DNA of 64,000 bases, taken from contig NZ_CP103289.1 of assembly GCF_024757985.1 (NCBI RefSeq), forward strand, positions 1,240,001 through 1,304,000, read 5' to 3'. This document shows positions 1 through 9,040 of this stretch, piece by piece. Position numbers and translations under genes: made by a program. The DNA is from Cellulomonas sp. NS3. Its GTDB lineage: Bacteria; Actinomycetota; Actinomycetes; Actinomycetales; Cellulomonadaceae. The notes beneath the pieces are model-generated. The model was given only the letters and a program-made list of their open reading frames with translations, had not been told where the DNA came from and searched no databases. Within the stretch, counting starts at the first letter, position 1, and the number at the start of each line of letters is the position of its first letter.

Positions 1-1618
<1,618 letters not shown>

Positions 1619-1623
1619 GGTGC

Positions 1624-1670
1624 CGGCCCTGGGGTGCACCGGTGCAGCACACCGGCGCACCTCAGGGCCG
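1624..1670 (+). terminator. Hairpin after purH
   Basis: Arms 1624-1637 and 1657-1670 pair over 14 bases with one mismatch, starting five bases after the purH stop. There is no clear T-tract, as is common in high-GC actinobacteria. It lies between purH and the convergent gene at 1736-2338, so it may act on both strands. Confidence 0.7.
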
Positions 1671-1735
1671 CGGCGCACCCGAGGCGCGGCGCACCCGCGG
1701 CGCGGCGCCGCTCGTCGCGGCGGGCGCGCGGTGGG

Positions 1736-2338
1736 CTAGGTCGCCACCCGCGGCTCCAGGACCACGACGGCGGTCGCGGTCGACCGTGACGCCGTCAGGG
1801 CGTCGAGCTGCGGGTCGACGGCGATCCACCGCTGCCACAGCCGCGCACGCTCCGGCCCCGTCGCGGACCGTGCGCGGACCGGGCGCGCGTCCTGCCCGGC
1901 GAGCCGGACCGTCCCGTCCGGGTGGGCCTGGAGGTTGAGCCACCACGCGGGGTCGCCCTCCGCCCAGCCGTTCATCGCGAGCGTGACGAGGTTCGGGCCG
2001 TCCTCGAGGTAGCCCAGGATGACGCTGCGCTCGGCACCGGACCTCCGGCCGGTCGTCGTCAGCCGCAGCGCACCCCAGCCGCGCCTGCTCGACGTCGTCC
2101 ACAGGAAGCGTCCGCCGCTCACCCGGTGCAGGGCGCGGTGGACGCGCCACGCCGTCGTGACGACCCACCGCGGCGGCACCCGCGGTGCTGCCGGGGCTCC
2201 CGGGGCTCCCGGGGCTCCCGGGGCCCGCGGTACCGGGTCCCTCCGCTGTGCCCATGACCGTCCTCGAGGTCGACGCCGACCCGGGTCACCGTAGCGCTGC
2301 GCGTGCCCCAGGCCCAGGCCGCGGCTCAGCGTCGTCAC
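1736..2338 (-). CDS. F420-dependent Ddn-type (deazaflavin) nitroreductase family protein
   Basis: The core resembles the Ddn/FGD-like F420H2-binding beta-barrel family (PF04075): LTTTGRRSGAERSVILGY, then NLVTLAMNGWAEGDPAWWLNLQAHPDGTV, close to the family's usual pattern of a GRRSG turn followed by a W-x-x-N-L region. Such proteins reduce quinones or nitro compounds with reduced F420, or act on unknown substrates. The reading from GTG 2338 gives 200 residues, but the conserved part begins only near residue 58 (VVTTAWRVHRALHRV). The first part is Arg/Pro/Gly-rich and includes a tandem repeat at 2191-2226, so the true start could be a GTG further in. A weak AGGGAC sits upstream of 2338. It is convergent with purH. 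Substrate unknown. Confidence 0.75.
   Translation of the reverse strand: MTTLSRGLGLGHAQRYGDPGRRRPRGRSWAQRRDPVPRAPGAPGAPGAPAAPRVPPRWVVTTAWRVHRALHRVSGGRFLWTTSSRRGWGALRLTTTGRRSGAERSVILGYLEDGPNLVTLAMNGWAEGDPAWWLNLQAHPDGTVRLAGQDARPVRARSATGPERARLWQRWIAVDPQLDALTASRSTATAVVVLEPRVAT
2191..2226. repeat. Four tandem copies of a 9-base unit (ccggggctc)
   Basis: Units at 2191-2199, 2200-2208, 2209-2217 and 2218-2226; the last ends ccc instead of ctc. On the minus strand the array reads as a Gly-Ala-Pro repeat in the doubtful N-terminal part of the Ddn-like gene. The 9-base period preserves frame, so copy number can vary without disrupting it. Confidence 0.9.
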
Positions 2339-2446
2339 AGGTCACCGTCCCTATGGTCGACCCGGGCGCGCCGCACCGGCGTGCCCCTCACGCCGCGGTC
2401 GGCGCCCGGGGTCCGCCCGGGGGTCCCGCGCCTGCTCGGAGGACCC

Positions 2447-3037
2447 ATGAGACTCCCGACCGCCGCCCACACCGACGCCCCCTGGCGCATCCACGAGGTC
2501 GCACCCGACTTCAGGGTCGAGGACGTGTGGGCGCTCGCGACGCCCGGCGGCCCGGACGACCTGCCGCGGCTCGTCGACGCCATGTTCGCCGGGCGGTTCC
2601 CGGACGACGCCCCGCCCGTCGTGCGGGCGCTGTGGGCCGCGCGCGAGCGGATCGGTGCCGCGCTCGGCTGGGACCGGCCCGACGACGGGCTCGGCGCACG
2701 CGTCCCGTCGCTGCGGGAGCGGCTGCCGGCCGACCTGCGCATGCCGCCCGGCGGCCCGGACCCCGCGCCGTTCACGCCGCTCTACGCGACCGAGGACGAG
2801 TGGGTCGCCGAGACCGCGAACCGGACGGTGCACGCCGTGCTCCACCTGGGCTGGGTGCCGGACGGCGACGGTGGGCACACCGGCCGGATGGCCGTGCTCG
2901 TCCGGCCGAACGGGCGGCTCGGCGCCGCGTACATGACCGCGATCGCGCCGTTCCGGCACCTGCTCGTGTACCCGGCGCTGCTGCGCGGGATCGAGCGGCG
3001 GTGGCGCGAGCCGGCCGCGAGGCCCGCGGCTCGCTGA
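2447..3037 (+). CDS. DUF2867 family protein
   Basis: A 196-residue soluble protein. The pattern of an N-terminal PWRIHEVAPDFRVEDVWAL, a central segment with TEDEWVAETANRTVHAVLHLGW, and a C-terminal YMTAIAPFRHLLVYPALLRGIERRW is that of the DUF2867 family (a SRPBCC-like fold in related proteins). No reaction is established for the family. The start ATG 2447 is supported by GGAGGA at 2438-2443; an upstream in-frame start at 2303 would add a low-complexity segment and has no ribosome site. It is divergent from the Ddn-like gene. Function unknown; family assignment moderately confident. Confidence 0.75.
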   Translation: MRLPTAAHTDAPWRIHEVAPDFRVEDVWALATPGGPDDLPRLVDAMFAGRFPDDAPPVVRALWAARERIGAALGWDRPDDGLGARVPSLRERLPADLRMPPGGPDPAPFTPLYATEDEWVAETANRTVHAVLHLGWVPDGDGGHTGRMAVLVRPNGRLGAAYMTAIAPFRHLLVYPALLRGIERRWREPAARPAAR

Positions 3038-3095
3038 CGGCCCGGTCCCGGCGTCCTCGAGCGGTGCACCCGGCGGGCGCCGGGGGGCGCGCCGG

Positions 3096-4421
3096 CTACG
3101 GACGGGGGAGCGGCCGCCCGGGGTCGGCGGCGGCGTCGCGGTCCACGCGGGGGAGGCGGGCGCCGGAGAACAGCCGGCGCGCTGCGGCGACGTCCCGCGG
3201 GCGGTCGACCGTGAGCACCGCGGTGAGCTCGTCGGTGCCGCGGGCGAACCACAGCGCGGTCCAGCCGCCGGCGGTGGGGTCACCGCGCAGCACCGCGTCG
3301 TCGGTCTCGCCGCGGTGGCCGTAGAGCGTCAGGTCGTGCCCGAGCTGCGTCGAGAACACGTAAGGGGCCGGGTCGTCCCCGGGTCCGACGGCGTCGACCG
3401 GGTGCCCGTGCACGTCGGCGTCCACGCCCGTCGCCGCCTCCGCTCGCGCACCCGCCGCACCCGCCGCAGCGGCGCCGAGCGACCCGGGTCGCAGCAGGTC
3501 CCGCACCGCGACCGGGGGCCCGGTGAGTGCGCCGTCCCAGTGCCCGCCGGGCACGAGCCCGTGCCGGGGCGAGCGCCGCCGCGCGACGTCGCCGACCGCG
3601 CGCACGTGCCGCGGTCCGCCCGCCGGCGCCCACGTCGCGTCGACCCGCACCGCGCCGTCGGGGTCGAGCGGGAGCGCGCCGTCGAGCCACGCGGTCGCCG
3701 GCCGGGCGCCCACCGCGGCGAGCACGACGTCCGCGTCGAGGTCCCGGCCGTCGGTGAGCCGCACGCCGTCCGTGCGCACCTCGGCGACCCCGACGCCGGT
3801 GACCAGCCTGATCCCCGCCGCCGCGTACCAGGGGACGGTGAGCGCCCCGACGTGCGACCCGAGCGCCGCGGCGAGCGGCGACGGCGCGGCCTCGACCACG
3901 GTGACGTGCACACCGGCGGCGGCCGCGACGCCCGCGACCTCGGCCCCGACCCACCCGGCGCCGACGACCACGAGCCGGACCCCCGGGCGCAGCGCCGCGC
4001 GCAGCCGCGCGGCGTCGTCCGCGGTGTGCAGCACGTGCGCGTTCTCCCACCCCGGAGGCCGGACGGCGTGCGCCCCGCTCGCGAGCACGACCGCGTCCGC
4101 GACGACGGTCCCCTCGTCGGTCGTGACGACGACGTCGGTCGCGCGCACCTCGAGCGCGCGCGCGGGCTCGTCGAGCCGGACGTCGTCGGCGAGCGCGAGC
4201 GCGTCGACCCCGAGGTCGTCCGCGAGCCACACCGGCTCCGGCCGGTCGAGCAGGTGCTTGGACAGCGGCGGCCGGTCGTAGGGTGCGACGCCCTCGGCGC
4301 CGAGCAGCGTCACGGAACCGGTGAAGCCCTGCTCCCGCAGCGCCGTCACGGTGCGGTGCGCGGCGAGCCCGCCCCCGACGACGACGACGGACCTGGGCGA
4401 GCGCGGGGCGGGGTCGGTCAC
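3096..4421 (-). CDS. FAD/NAD(P)-dependent ferredoxin-reductase-like oxidoreductase
   Basis: A 441-residue flavoprotein of the putidaredoxin/rubredoxin reductase type, which passes electrons from NAD(P)H to a [2Fe-2S] or Rieske partner. Visible motifs in order: the FAD-binding VVVVGGGLAAHRT near residue 12, the family mark YDRPPLSK near 47, the NAD(P)-binding VVVGAGWVGAEVAG near 150, the second FAD motif HVRAVGDVA near 280, and a reductase C-terminal domain ending near PRDVAAARRLFSG. GTG 4421 is chosen because the FAD motif follows directly; the frame stays open far upstream but shows no conserved residues there. No ferredoxin gene lies beside it, so the partner is unknown. It is divergent from the DUF3017 gene, with 37 bases between the two starts. 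Confidence 0.88.
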   Translation of the reverse strand: MTDPAPRSPRSVVVVGGGLAAHRTVTALREQGFTGSVTLLGAEGVAPYDRPPLSKHLLDRPEPVWLADDLGVDALALADDVRLDEPARALEVRATDVVVTTDEGTVVADAVVLASGAHAVRPPGWENAHVLHTADDAARLRAALRPGVRLVVVGAGWVGAEVAGVAAAAGVHVTVVEAAPSPLAAALGSHVGALTVPWYAAAGIRLVTGVGVAEVRTDGVRLTDGRDLDADVVLAAVGARPATAWLDGALPLDPDGAVRVDATWAPAGGPRHVRAVGDVARRRSPRHGLVPGGHWDGALTGPPVAVRDLLRPGSLGAAAAGAAGARAEAATGVDADVHGHPVDAVGPGDDPAPYVFSTQLGHDLTLYGHRGETDDAVLRGDPTAGGWTALWFARGTDELTAVLTVDRPRDVAAARRLFSGARLPRVDRDAAADPGRPLPRP

Positions 4422-4458
4422 GGGCGCAACGGTAGTCTCACGCGCAGGAGGCAGACCG

Positions 4459-4956
4459 ATGGCGCACGACCCGCACCACCCGCAGCACGCCCGCGACCCG
4501 CAGCCGCGCCCCGCCGCGGCGGCCCCGCCGTCCCCGGGTGCGCGGCGCGCGCCCGGCCCGGGGGATCCCGCCGCGCTGCGCCCCGACGGCGGCCCGGAGC
4601 CGCAGGTCACGCCCCTGGACACGTCGACCGCGGGCTTCCCGGTGATCCCGCCCGAGGAGAAGCCGCTCGACCCGCGCCAGATCGCGCGCGAGTCGCTCGC
4701 CGCGAGCCGGAACTGGTCGCTGTGGCTCGTCGCCGCCGGGCTGGTGACCGCGTGCGTCGTCGCGACCGTGCGCGGCGGCGCCGCCGGGGCGCTCGTCATC
4801 GCGGCCATCCTCGCGATGTCGGCGGTCGTCCGTGCCGTGGTGCCCGAGCCCGCGCCGGTCGCGCTCGCGGTGCGGGCACGGGCGCTCGACGTCGCGGTGC
4901 TGACGGGTCTCGCGGTCGGCATCGGGGTCCTCTCGCAGGCGATCCCGACGAGCTGA
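4459..4956 (+). CDS. DUF3017 membrane protein
   Basis: A 165-residue protein with a Pro/Ala/Arg-rich cytosolic N-terminus of about 85 residues, then three predicted membrane segments (around SLWLVAAGLVTACVVATV, AGALVIAAILAMSAVVRAVV and ALDVAVLTGLAVGIGVLSQ). This matches DUF3017, an actinobacterial family usually found next to folD, purH or mdh. Here purH and icd/mdh are close, but folD is 29 kb away, which suggests a rearranged cluster. Start ATG 4459 follows AGGAGG at 4446-4451. It is convergent with the aquaporin gene; a strong hairpin lies between them. Function unknown. Confidence 0.85.
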   Translation: MAHDPHHPQHARDPQPRPAAAAPPSPGARRAPGPGDPAALRPDGGPEPQVTPLDTSTAGFPVIPPEEKPLDPRQIARESLAASRNWSLWLVAAGLVTACVVATVRGGAAGALVIAAILAMSAVVRAVVPEPAPVALAVRARALDVAVLTGLAVGIGVLSQAIPTS

Positions 4957-5012
4957 CGGCCGCGCGCCGGCTCGGTCGCCCAGGGCCGGCCACCACGGCC
5001 CGGGCGCAGAGA

Positions 5013-5050
5013 CGCCCGAGCGGCCGTGGAGGTCCACGGCCGCTCGGGCG
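5013..5050. terminator. Perfect 18-base inverted repeat between convergent genes
   Basis: Arms 5013-5030 and 5033-5050 are perfectly complementary with only two bases between them. It sits between the stop of the DUF3017 gene (4956) and the stop of the aquaporin gene (5090), so it is best read as a bidirectional terminator. Confidence 0.88.
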
Positions 5051-5089
5051 CTGCGTGCGGGGCGGTGCGGGGCGTGCGCCCCCCGCGGG

Positions 5090-6151
5090 TCAGAGGGCGC
5101 GCTCGGCCTCGTCGCCCGTGAGCACGACGACGTCGTCCTCGCCGAGCAGGTCGTCCTGCACCGGCTCCGCACCGAACGCGCGGTAGAGCAGGCCGGCGAG
5201 CGCGGCGCCGACCAGCGGGGCCACCCAGAACAGCCAGAGCTGGCCGAACGCCCAGCTCTCCGAGAACACCGCCGCGGCCGTCGAGCGCGCGGGGTTGAGG
5301 CTGCCGTTCGTCATCGGGATGGTCACGAGCAGGCCGACGACGAACGCGAAGCCGATCGCGACGGGCGCCAGGCTGTTCGTCGAGCGCCGGTCGGTCGAGC
5401 CGAGGATGACGCCCACGAAGATCGCGGTCATGACGACCTCGATGAGGAGCGCGCCGAGCAGCGAGAAGCCCTCGCCCTGGACCTGCGCGCCGATCGGGGA
5501 GTGCGTGCCGAAGCCGTTGGCGACCGACGAGAAGAACTCGCGGGCCTGCTCGGCGAGGGTCGGGAACGACGAGAGCGTCACGTACAGCACCGCGGCCGCG
5601 GCGACGCCGCCGACGAGCTGGGCGAGCCAGTAGGGCAGCACGTCCTTCCACGACGTGCGGCCGGCGATCGCCGCGCCGAGCGTGACCGCCGGGTTGAAGT
5701 GCCCACCCGAGACGTAGCCGACCGCGACGGCGCCGGCGAGCAGCGCGAGCCCGAAAGCCAGCGCGGTCGCGAGCGGCCCGCCGCCGAGCCCGGTGATGTT
5801 CGCGTACAGGGCGGTGCCCAGCCCCGCGATCACGAGGAACAGCGTGCCGAACGCCTCGGCGGCGAGGCGCGGGCCGAGACCCGGGCCGACGGGCACGGCC
5901 GCGACGGCGACGGGCGCGAGCGCGACGTCGTCGTCGAGCGTGGCGACGGGGGCGGGCTCCACGGGCGCCGGCCGGACGGGCGGGGGCGCGGCGGCCGGTG
6001 CCGGCTTCTCGAGGCCGACGGGAGCGGCGGTGCTCGTGGACGGCTCGGCCGGGACGGTGCCGCCCGCGCCGACCGCGGGCGTGGTGGAGGCGTCGGGGAT
6101 CACGGCGTCCGGGCCGGTGGCCTCGGGCGTTCCGGTGTTGTCCTGGGACAT
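5090..6151 (-). CDS. MIP-family aquaporin / glycerol channel with long N-terminal extension
   Basis: A membrane channel for water or small neutral solutes. Both NPA boxes are present: HFNPAVTLG in the first half and SLNPARS in the second, among six membrane segments. The second box is followed by Arg, as in the aquaporin selectivity filter. The 353-residue length exceeds the usual 230-280 because the first 90 or so residues are Pro/Ala/Val/Thr-rich and probably disordered; the C-terminus adds a short acidic tail. The start ATG 6151 is preceded by AGGAA. It is divergent from icd. Water is the likelier substrate, since no glycerol genes lie nearby, but specificity cannot be settled from the sequence alone. 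Confidence 0.92.
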   Translation of the reverse strand: MSQDNTGTPEATGPDAVIPDASTTPAVGAGGTVPAEPSTSTAAPVGLEKPAPAAAPPPVRPAPVEPAPVATLDDDVALAPVAVAAVPVGPGLGPRLAAEAFGTLFLVIAGLGTALYANITGLGGGPLATALAFGLALLAGAVAVGYVSGGHFNPAVTLGAAIAGRTSWKDVLPYWLAQLVGGVAAAAVLYVTLSSFPTLAEQAREFFSSVANGFGTHSPIGAQVQGEGFSLLGALLIEVVMTAIFVGVILGSTDRRSTNSLAPVAIGFAFVVGLLVTIPMTNGSLNPARSTAAAVFSESWAFGQLWLFWVAPLVGAALAGLLYRAFGAEPVQDDLLGEDDVVVLTGDEAERAL

Positions 6152-6290
6152 GGGGTTCCTGTCGTCGAGGAGGGGGGCGGCGCGACCGGCGGCTGCGGGG
6201 CCGGGCGCGGGCGGTCAGCACCGGTCAGCATGCCAGCCGAACCTGCACGCGTCCTGGGTAAGCCCGGGACGCTCGTCCGTCGGCCCGTGC

Positions 6291-6302
6291 TGAAGCGCTT
6301 CA
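6291..6302. promoter_or_regulatory. Perfect 12-base palindrome upstream of the aquaporin and icd genes
   Basis: TGAAGCGCTTCA is a perfect palindrome with the central CG of LacI-family operators. It lies in the 274-base divergent region, 124 bases before icd and 140 bases before the aquaporin start. Which gene it serves, and the regulator, are unknown. Confidence 0.45.
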
Positions 6303-6369
6303 CCCGCCCGTCCGCGGGCGACGTGGGGCGCCCGACCGTGCCCGCCGGCGGACGGTCGGGGCAAAGTCT

Positions 6370-6387
6370 CTCGATGTCGAGTAATCT
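6370..6387 (+). promoter_or_regulatory. icd promoter with an overlapping inverted repeat
   Basis: CTCGA-TG-TCGAG (6370-6381) is an inverted repeat directly followed by TAATCT (6382-6387), a plausible -10 element 38 bases upstream of the icd start. The repeat would lie in the spacer between -35 and -10, a position suited to repression. The binding protein is unknown. Confidence 0.5.
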
Positions 6388-6425
6388 TGGCGCCGGACAG
6401 CACACGAGAGCTCAGGAGATCCCGC

Positions 6426-7643
6426 ATGGCGAAGATCAAGGTAGTGGGCCCGGTCGTCGAGCTCGACGGCGACGAGATGACCCGGATCATCTGGCAGTTC
6501 ATCAAGGACCGCCTCATCCACCCGTACCTCGAGATCGACCTGCGCTACTACGACCTGTCGATCGAGAACCGCGACGCGACCGACGACCAGGTCACGATCG
6601 ACGCGGCGCACGCCATCAAGGAGCACGGCGTCGGCGTGAAGTGCGCGACGATCACGCCCGACGAGGCGCGCGTCGAGGAGTTCGGCCTGAAGAAGATGTG
6701 GGTCTCGCCCAACGGCACGATCCGCAACATCCTCGGCGGCGTCGTCTTCCGCGAGCCGATCATCATCTCGAACATCCCGCGCCTCGTGCCGGGCTGGAAC
6801 AAGCCGATCATCATCGGCCGTCACGCGCACGGCGACCAGTACAAGTCGACGAACTTCAAGGTGCCCGGCGCCGGGAAGATCACGATGACGTTCGAGCCGG
6901 CCGACGGCTCGGAGCCGCAGCAGTTCGAGGTCGTGACGATGCCCGAGGCGGGCGGCGTGGCGATGGGCATGTACAACTTCAACGAGTCGATCCGCGACTT
7001 CGCGCGCGCCTCGTTCGCGTACGGCCTGCAGCGCGGGTACCCCGTGTACCTGTCGACCAAGAACACGATCCTCAAGGCGTACGACGGCGCGTTCAAGGAC
7101 ATCTTCCAGGAGGTGTTCGACGCCGAGTTCGCCGCGGACTTCGCCGCCGCCGGCCTCACGTACGAGCACCGCCTGATCGACGACATGGTGGCCGCCGCGA
7201 TGAAGTGGGAGGGCGGCTACGTCTGGGCGTGCAAGAACTACGACGGCGACGTCCAGTCCGACACCGTCGCGCAGGGCTTCGGCTCGCTCGGCCTCATGAC
7301 GTCCGTGCTCATGACGCCCGACGGCAAGACCGTCGAGGCCGAGGCGGCGCACGGCACGGTCACGCGCCACTACCGCCAGCACCAGGCGGGCAAGCCGACG
7401 TCGACCAACCCGATCGCGTCGATCTTCGCCTGGACCGGTGGCCTCAAGCACCGCGGCAAGCTGGACGGCACGCCCGAGGTCACGCAGTTCGCGGAGACCC
7501 TCGAGAAGGTCGTCATCGAGACCGTCGAGAGCGGCAAGATGACCAAGGACCTGGCCTCGCTCGTCGGGTCCGACCAGGCCTGGCTCACGACCGAGGAGTT
7601 CCTCGCGGCGCTCGACGAGAACCTCGCCGCGCGCCTGGCCTGA
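6426..7643 (+). CDS. icd: NADP-dependent isocitrate dehydrogenase (homodimeric, eukaryote-like type)
   Basis: TCA-cycle enzyme that oxidises and decarboxylates isocitrate to 2-oxoglutarate and makes NADPH. The 405-residue length, the N-terminal [19 protein letters not shown], the substrate-binding [19 protein letters not shown], the metal/catalytic region [26 protein letters not shown], and the coenzyme region [21 protein letters not shown]-like segment are those of the class found in many actinobacteria and eukaryotes. ATG 6426 is chosen because AGGAGA (6414-6419) precedes it; a longer reading from 6387 adds unconserved residues and overlaps the -10. mdh follows 177 bases downstream after a strong hairpin, so the two are probably separate transcription units. 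Confidence 0.96.
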   Translation: MAKIKVVGPVVELDGDEMTRIIWQFIKDRLIHPYLEIDLRYYDLSIENRDATDDQVTIDAAHAIKEHGVGVKCATITPDEARVEEFGLKKMWVSPNGTIRNILGGVVFREPIIISNIPRLVPGWNKPIIIGRHAHGDQYKSTNFKVPGAGKITMTFEPADGSEPQQFEVVTMPEAGGVAMGMYNFNESIRDFARASFAYGLQRGYPVYLSTKNTILKAYDGAFKDIFQEVFDAEFAADFAAAGLTYEHRLIDDMVAAAMKWEGGYVWACKNYDGDVQSDTVAQGFGSLGLMTSVLMTPDGKTVEAEAAHGTVTRHYRQHQAGKPTSTNPIASIFAWTGGLKHRGKLDGTPEVTQFAETLEKVVIETVESGKMTKDLASLVGSDQAWLTTEEFLAALDENLAARLA

Positions 7644-7701
7644 CCTGCCCCGTCGGCGCCGCCGCACGCACGGCGCCACCCTGCACGACCCGCACGCACC
7701 G

Positions 7702-7750
7702 CGACGCACGGTGCCCGGCACGGCCCCTGGGCCCCGGGTACCGTGCGTCG
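7702..7750 (+). terminator. Long hairpin between icd and mdh
   Basis: Arms 7702-7718 and 7734-7750 pair over 17 bases with one G-T pair. It ends 58 bases after the icd stop. A TAGCGT sequence, a possible -10 of the mdh promoter, begins immediately after the right arm. Confidence 0.8.
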
Positions 7751-7784
7751 TAGCGTGTGGGGGCGAGTTCCCCGCAGCACCTGA

Positions 7785-8807
<1,023 letters not shown>

Positions 8808-8827
8808 GCGTCCTCTCCTCGACGACC

Positions 8828-8919
8828 GTGCGGGTCGCTCTCCGGGTCCGCCCGGGAGCGGCCCGCACGCGTGTCGGGGCGGGTACGGCGACCGGCTCGT
8901 CGTCGCGCTGCAGGCGTAG
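8828..8919 (+). pseudogene. Frameshifted stump of a DUF167 (UPF0235) gene
   Basis: From GTG 8828 the frame gives VRVALRVRPGAARTRVG, the standard beginning of DUF167/UPF0235 proteins. The expected continuation (GYGDRLVVALQA) is in another frame from 8881 and stops at TAG 8919. One base deleted or two inserted near 8877-8881 would explain this. Intact members have roughly 75-100 residues, so most of the gene is missing. It sits just after mdh and before the amylopullulanase promoter, and is most simply a decayed remnant left by a deletion or insertion. The match is short, but both halves fit the family in the correct order. Confidence 0.6.
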
Positions 8920-8946
8920 AGGCGGCGCTGCGCGATCGCGCACCCT

Positions 8947-8980
8947 GCAAGGTCTTGCTGAAACTTGCGAACAGTATGTA
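8947..8980 (+). promoter_or_regulatory. CTTGC repeat region, likely maltose-regulator operator and promoter of the amylopullulanase
   Basis: GCAAG (8947-8951), CTTGC (8954-8958) and CTTGC (8964-8968) lie close together; the two CTTGC boxes are exactly 10 bases apart. Streptomyces amylase and maltose promoters carry direct CTTGCAG repeats bound by the LacI-type MalR/Reg1, so a similar regulator is inferred here. An AGTATGTA stretch just downstream could contain the -10. The gene starts at 9041 behind GAAGGAG. Confidence 0.5.
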
Positions 8981-9040
8981 CGGTCAGCCCGACACGTCCC
9001 TTTCCGCACGCCGGTGTGCGGTGACGAAGGAGTCCCCGGA

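Noticed and set aside
4422-6221. Long upstream extension of the ferredoxin-reductase-like frame
   Set aside because: It lies antisense to DUF3017 and out of frame with the aquaporin, and lacks conserved sequence before the FAD motif.
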